Source of the DNA: Bacteroidales bacterium
Lineage (GTDB): Bacteria > Bacteroidota > Bacteroidia > Bacteroidales > VadinHA17
Assembly (NCBI GenBank): GCA_016936695.1
Contig: JAFGXK010000072.1
Location: 1-7,988 of the forward strand
Direction: 5' to 3'
DNA: 7,988 nucleotides
The notes under the pieces were generated by a model. That model did not search any database. It saw only the letters and a program-made list of their open reading frames with translations, and was not told the origin of the DNA. Made by a program: the position numbers and the translations under genes. Positions 4,495 through 7,988 of this stretch are shown here, one piece after another. The stretch's first letter is position 1. The number at the start of each line of letters is the position of its first letter.

Positions 4495-7442
4495 AATAAG
4501 TCAAGCCTGAATACAAAACGTATCCTTTCTTTAAATGATCCGGTTATTGATTCAATATTATCAGAAACAATCAGGGGAAGGTATATTTCAAAAAAGTTCC
4601 ATATCCCGGCCTTAATCCCGGCTTCAAAAAAAAGCGGCGACTCCCGGGCTGTTTCAGCACCATGATCATTCAGCAGTATATTCACAAAAGGTTTTAACGG
4701 TATCCAGTCTGACTTCCCGGGCAAACTGCTTGTCATAGATAGGGATAAAAGCCAGCGGCTGTACCCCAGGGCATCATTTACGGGAGATACCAGACCTCCT
4801 TCCGACAGGTCCATCTGCCTCGACCAGAAACTTGTTGAAAACTTACCGAATCGATCGGGATACAATCCCTGATACAGGTATTGTTCACTGCCGCTCCTAC
4901 CGCTTGCCGAAAATGAATAAAAAGGATCTGAAGCATCATCTTTCAGCATGGCTCCGGCAAAAAATCTGATTCCGAAACCCTTGTTCCTTCCATAGTAACT
5001 TAAGGTATAATTAAAATCGAGTGATGCCTTGTGATACGACCTTCCTGATTCAGATGAAACAAGCAAATTAAACGGATTTATCAAACCGGGTCTTTCCAGA
5101 TTGTAGCCGATTTGTACGAACGAACGCATCTTTGCGGGGAGCAGTTCCTCAATCTGCCTCAGGTCCGATGCAGCAATCCAGTATCCGGAAACCTTATGAA
5201 AAAGAGGATCAATAAGATCATGCGGTCTGAATCCTAGATCAAGTCCGATCTTTGCTCTCCGGTAATTCTGATTACCTGGCGCTCCGAACTGTTCCCCTTC
5301 AAGAGTCAGCGATGCAGTCCTTATAAGGTTGTTGTAAGGTTTTATGTTAAATGATATCCTTCCATACCCGGTAAGCCCCTGATTACGGAATGTATAAAAA
5401 GGGATGAACAGATATTCAACCGGTTTGGGCAGCAAGGTGCCGTTATTCAGGACCAGACCTGCCATAATACCATCGGAGCTGTTCCAGTCAAAAGCAGGAA
5501 TATAAACCAGAGATCTTTTATCAGGCTCCTCAATGGTGTACAGGAAGCGAAGTTGAAAAGGATTGGCTTTCGGGAAGAGACCTGATGTCCGGATGTTGTT
5601 ATCAAGCCTGTTTATTTCTGTCATCTTTTGCTCCAGGTCTATTGTTATTACGGAATTGCCTCCGGATGTGACATCAATCCATTTCTTCCCTTCGAAACCG
5701 TCTTCCCGTAATTCTGAAGAAACAGAATCTCCGGTTGTTACCGTTATGATCAGAGGGGCATTCAACTCACCCTTATTCCTGATCAGCAATTTCTGGTCTT
5801 TAAAGCGGACTATCTTATAATCGAGCCGTTTGGTTGTTCCCAAATAATCGTCAAAGAACCAATCTGTATCCTCAGTGGTACGTGATTCAAAGGCCGCTCT
5901 CAGATCGTCAGGCCGGGGATGCCTGCCCGCCCAGGACCGGTAGTAATCATGCATAATTGTATCAAAGAGGGAATCTCCAAGGTAAGTCCGGAGATAATTG
6001 AATCCCTTTGCAGCTTTGTAGTAAACTATGCTGCCATAATTCTCATAACTGTAATCAACAGCTGGCAGGTTAACAGGTTGTTCCATGTTCTTTCCTGCCG
6101 GGACCAGCCATTCAATCTCCTGCATTCTTTGCACGGGGATTTCATCAATCCTGAAAAACCGGGCAAGTTTCTGGTTTTTGAATCCGATTTCCCAAAGTTT
6201 TTTGCCGGGATATCTCTCTTCCATATATCTTGATTCATAGGAAGAGGCAATACTTTCATCCATAAAAGGGTAACGGCGTTCATCAGAACCTATCGCACTG
6301 TAAAACCAGTTGTGACTTATCTCATGGGCTAACACCTGATCGAGAAGGTAGGGATCGCCTGCCAGGCCAATAACCGTCAACCCGGGATATTCCATCCCTG
6401 CTCCTGAATTCAGGGCACTCTGAACGGCTGTAAAGTTATCGTAGGGATAGGATCCGATCCATTTTGAAAAATATGCGATAGCACTGTTCACATAGGAAAT
6501 AGCATCCTTCCAGAGATATGCCTCCTGATCCGTGAACATCACCCATGTGGTCACTTCCTTGTCCGGAAGTTTTACTGTCCCCTTTCTGACATTGAACCTC
6601 TTATCTGCAAACCATGCAAAATCATGAACATTACCGGCGGTATACCGTAAGGTTTTCATATTTTCCGAGGATGGAGGGTATTCATTGCTTCTGTAATATC
6701 CTGTTCTGGTCCATAAGGTATCAGTAGAGTACCTTTCCAGTATTTCTCTCTCCTCTTCATTCTGCAGGTTGCCCGTGGCACCAACGACATAATTGTCGGG
6801 CAGGGTTATGCTAACGTCAAAACTGCCGAATTCCGAATAGAACTCAGCCTGATCAAGGTATGGCATCTGGTGCCATCCATCCCTGTCGTATACAGCTGGT
6901 TTTGGATACCATTGAGTAATCTGGTATGATTCACCGATATGACCCAGGCGGGAAGTAACTCCTTTGGGGATTTTCACATGGAAGGGAGTTGTTAAAAGCA
7001 CTGTGTCGCCGGGTCTGAGGGGCTTATTCAGAGTAAGCATGCAAATATCGGGAGTTTCCGGCAACAGGTGCCATTGAACCGGATTGCCGTCTGCTTCGAA
7101 ATACAACGAATCGATATAGCCTCTTAACTCCGGATCCCTGAACAGCTTTTGCTTCCCCCTCATGCTGAAAACCTGTCTGGCCAATGGTGTATTGTTATCC
7201 GAATATGCATTCGGCCAGAGATGAAAATATAAAAATCCAAGTGTGTCGGGAGAATTGTTGATATACTCAACCGACTCGAATCCATTCAGTTCATGCAATC
7301 TGTCATTAAGAGTCACACTGATTTCATAATTTACGGCCTGCTGAAAATAATCCTGAGATGAAGCATCCGGGAAAGGCAGGAGTATTACCAGGAATAAGAG
7401 GACAAACTGCCTTAAATTATAGCCTGATACTTGTTTTTGCAT
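4473..7442 (-). CDS. Secreted M1-family zinc metallopeptidase with C-terminal beta-barrel-like region
   Basis: The protein has 989 residues from ATG 7442. A signal peptide spans about 1-29 (hydrophobic 13-24, probable cleavage ASS/Q). The M1 (gluzincin) aminopeptidase core has the substrate-binding motif GAGMEYP (347-353), zinc site HEISH with His373, catalytic Glu374 and His377, then exactly 18 residues to the third ligand Glu396 in FMDES. Tyr474 in the Y-Y-K-A-A segment matches the catalytic Tyr of YEKG. From about 635 to the end, in place of the usual helical C-terminal domain, there are alternating polar/aromatic stretches with Gly/Asn/Asp turns, ending RFVFRLDLLNPLKLK. This resembles strands of an outer-membrane beta-barrel. 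The protein is therefore probably exported and anchored in, or facing out from, the outer membrane, trimming peptides. The frame can begin at GTG 7466, but the ATG gives a normal signal peptide. The gene stands alone, convergent with the coiled-coil gene and divergent from the AraC gene. The peptidase call is firm; the barrel is inferred. Confidence 0.93.
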   Translation of the reverse strand: MQKQVSGYNLRQFVLLFLVILLPFPDASSQDYFQQAVNYEISVTLNDRLHELNGFESVEYINNSPDTLGFLYFHLWPNAYSDNNTPLARQVFSMRGKQKLFRDPELRGYIDSLYFEADGNPVQWHLLPETPDICMLTLNKPLRPGDTVLLTTPFHVKIPKGVTSRLGHIGESYQITQWYPKPAVYDRDGWHQMPYLDQAEFYSEFGSFDVSITLPDNYVVGATGNLQNEEEREILERYSTDTLWTRTGYYRSNEYPPSSENMKTLRYTAGNVHDFAWFADKRFNVRKGTVKLPDKEVTTWVMFTDQEAYLWKDAISYVNSAIAYFSKWIGSYPYDNFTAVQSALNSGAGMEYPGLTVIGLAGDPYLLDQVLAHEISHNWFYSAIGSDERRYPFMDESIASSYESRYMEERYPGKKLWEIGFKNQKLARFFRIDEIPVQRMQEIEWLVPAGKNMEQPVNLPAVDYSYENYGSIVYYKAAKGFNYLRTYLGDSLFDTIMHDYYRSWAGRHPRPDDLRAAFESRTTEDTDWFFDDYLGTTKRLDYKIVRFKDQKLLIRNKGELNAPLIITVTTGDSVSSELREDGFEGKKWIDVTSGGNSVITIDLEQKMTEINRLDNNIRTSGLFPKANPFQLRFLYTIEEPDKRSLVYIPAFDWNSSDGIMAGLVLNNGTLLPKPVEYLFIPFYTFRNQGLTGYGRISFNIKPYNNLIRTASLTLEGEQFGAPGNQNYRRAKIGLDLGFRPHDLIDPLFHKVSGYWIAASDLRQIEELLPAKMRSFVQIGYNLERPGLINPFNLLVSSESGRSYHKASLDFNYTLSYYGRNKGFGIRFFAGAMLKDDASDPFYSFSASGRSGSEQYLYQGLYPDRFGKFSTSFWSRQMDLSEGGLVSPVNDALGYSRWLLSLSMTSSLPGKSDWIPLKPFVNILLNDHGAETARESPLFFEAGIKAGIWNFFEIYLPLIVSDNIESITGSFKERIRFVFRLDLLNPLKLK

Positions 7443-7485
7443 GACTGCCCGGTCTGAATTTTTCACCCTATTCTGTTCGAGAGTA

Positions 7486-7516
7486 CGAAGATAAGGTAAA
7501 ACTATGTATGGTCAAG
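7486..7516 (-). promoter_or_regulatory. Candidate Bacteroidota-type promoter of the M1 peptidase gene
   Basis: Read on the minus strand, CTTG (7516-7513; consensus TTTG) is followed after 19 bp by TATCTTCG (7493-7486; consensus TAnnTTTG). Transcription would start near 7480, giving a leader of about 40 bases before ATG 7442. This also supports the ATG over GTG 7466, although the GTG is still inside the transcript. A second, weaker pair is TTTG (7531-7528) and TAGTTTTA (7504-7497), 23 bp apart. Confidence 0.55.
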
Positions 7517-7518
7517 GT

Positions 7519-7544
7519 CATCATTATCAAATCTGTAAATGATG
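7519..7544. promoter_or_regulatory. Inverted repeat CATCATT-N12-AATGATG, candidate operator
   Basis: Perfect 7-bp arms lie at 7519-7525 and 7538-7544 with 12 bp between, so the arm centres are 19 bp apart, close to two helical turns. The repeat begins 3 bp upstream of the -33 element of the peptidase promoter and ends 20 bp before the -7 box of the AraC promoter. It could serve both divergent genes. The bound factor is unknown. Confidence 0.45.
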
Positions 7545-7564
7545 TAACTTTAAAAATAATTGTG

Positions 7565-7572
7565 TATTTTTG
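7565..7572 (+). promoter_or_regulatory. Candidate -7 box (TATTTTTG) of the AraC-type gene
   Basis: TATTTTTG is an exact match to TAnnTTTG, the Bacteroidota -7 element. No good TTTG is found 17-23 bp upstream (only TGTA or AACTTTA nearby), which would fit a promoter needing an activator. Transcription would begin around 7578-7580, about 28 bases before the TTG start at 7607. Confidence 0.45.
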
Positions 7573-7606
7573 TTACTATGGCTAACCGGAAAAAACATTT
7601 GTCCCT

Positions 7607-7988
7607 TTGAAGCTTCACATTAAAAATATGGTTTGCCAGAGGTGCCAGAATGCAGTTAAATATGAGCTGGAGAAACTCGGTTTACATCATACCAGGGTGG
7701 AACTGGGTGAGACTGAAATCATGGAGGAATTGTCAACAGAGCAATGGGATGTTCTGAGCAATTCCATGAAAGAAATCGGGCTTGAATTACTGGATGATAA
7801 AAAGAACATTATGGTTGAGAGAATAAAAACTCTTATCATTCAACTGGTACACTATAATGATGAACAAATCAAAACAAACCTTTCCGATTACCTTGCTGAA
7901 AAACTAAATCACAATTACACATATCTTTCGAATCTTTTCTCCGAAGTCAAAGGGACAACAATTGAGAAATTTTACCTGTCGAACAGAA
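7607..7988 (+). CDS. AraC-type regulator with N-terminal CxxC module, 3' partial
   Basis: The frame runs from a stop at 7583 to the window edge. From TTG 7607 the protein begins MKLHIKNMVCQRC, which fits my recollection of a Bacteroidota regulator family starting M-K-L-x-I-K-N-M-V-C-x-R-C; starting at ATG 7628 would cut off the first strand. Cys10 and Cys13 form a CxxC resembling the metal-binding motif of heavy-metal-associated domains, and residues 1 to about 70 are a small alpha/beta-looking module. From about residue 85 the sequence becomes an AraC HTH: LSDYLAEKLNHNYTYLSNLF, then SEVKGTTIEKFYLSN, where the window ends, so the second HTH helix pair is missing. Such proteins are short (about 190 residues, from memory) and may accompany metal-efflux genes, so metal or redox sensing is plausible but inferred. 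It is divergent from the peptidase. The short ORF 7578-7610 overlaps its start. Confidence 0.85.
   Translation, partial: MKLHIKNMVCQRCQNAVKYELEKLGLHHTRVELGETEIMEELSTEQWDVLSNSMKEIGLELLDDKKNIMVERIKTLIIQLVHYNDEQIKTNLSDYLAEKLNHNYTYLSNLFSEVKGTTIEKFYLSNR

Noticed and set aside
5919..6233. 104-residue + strand frame within the peptidase gene
   Set aside because: It lies opposite the M1 region just downstream of the zinc site, which is clearly real on the minus strand; it has no promoter or family features.
7443..7466. GTG start extending the peptidase by 8 residues
   Set aside because: Starting at ATG 7442 gives a compact signal peptide, while the extension adds polar residues including Asp and Arg before it. 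It cannot be fully excluded because it lies within the predicted transcript.

Overview
The window looks chromosomal and comes from a Bacteroidota bacterium, probably a Bacteroidales/Marinilabiliales-like lineage. This rests on family-level recognition, the absence of Shine-Dalgarno-like sequences before the starts, A-rich leaders before ATG, and candidate promoters resembling the phylum's TTTG / TAnnTTTG type. No search was run. Base composition is moderate, and I see no mobile element, tRNA, rRNA or CRISPR array.

Layout: (1) 1-1584, the 3' part of a hybrid sensor kinase (HisKA, HATPase, receiver, HPt), open at the left edge. (2) 1665-3014, an intact NtrC-type response regulator (receiver, AAA+ sigma-54 activator, Fis-type HTH). 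(3) 3015-3348, a gene-free stretch holding two heptamer-repeat tracts, a duplicated 14-mer, two related palindromes 20 bp apart, and a promoter-like element. (4) 3349-4332, a membrane-anchored coiled-coil protein with a conserved C-terminal domain. (5) 4333-4472, a GTTAG repeat and a terminator usable from both sides. (6) 7442-4473, on the minus strand, a secreted M1-family metallopeptidase with a C-terminal part that looks like an outer-membrane beta-barrel. (7) 7443-7606, a divergent control region. (8) 7607 to the right edge, the start of an AraC-type regulator with an N-terminal CxxC module and a probable TTG start.

How they may work together: kinase and regulator form a plausible His-Asp-His-Asp phosphorelay, because the kinase carries its own receiver and HPt and the next gene supplies the final receiver on a sigma-54 activator. 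The palindromes at 3180-3214 lie just upstream of a TTGGCAT-containing element and the coiled-coil gene. The simplest model is that the activator controls the coiled-coil gene, itself, or both. That link is inference: the -12 part of the sigma-54 match is poor and the same bases also fit the phylum's housekeeping promoter. The peptidase and the AraC regulator are divergent and share a 164-bp region with a 7-bp-arm inverted repeat, so the regulator could control one or both. The most unusual items are the palindrome/promoter module, the peptidase-barrel fusion, and a 10-codon ORF whose stop overlaps the TTG start of the AraC gene.
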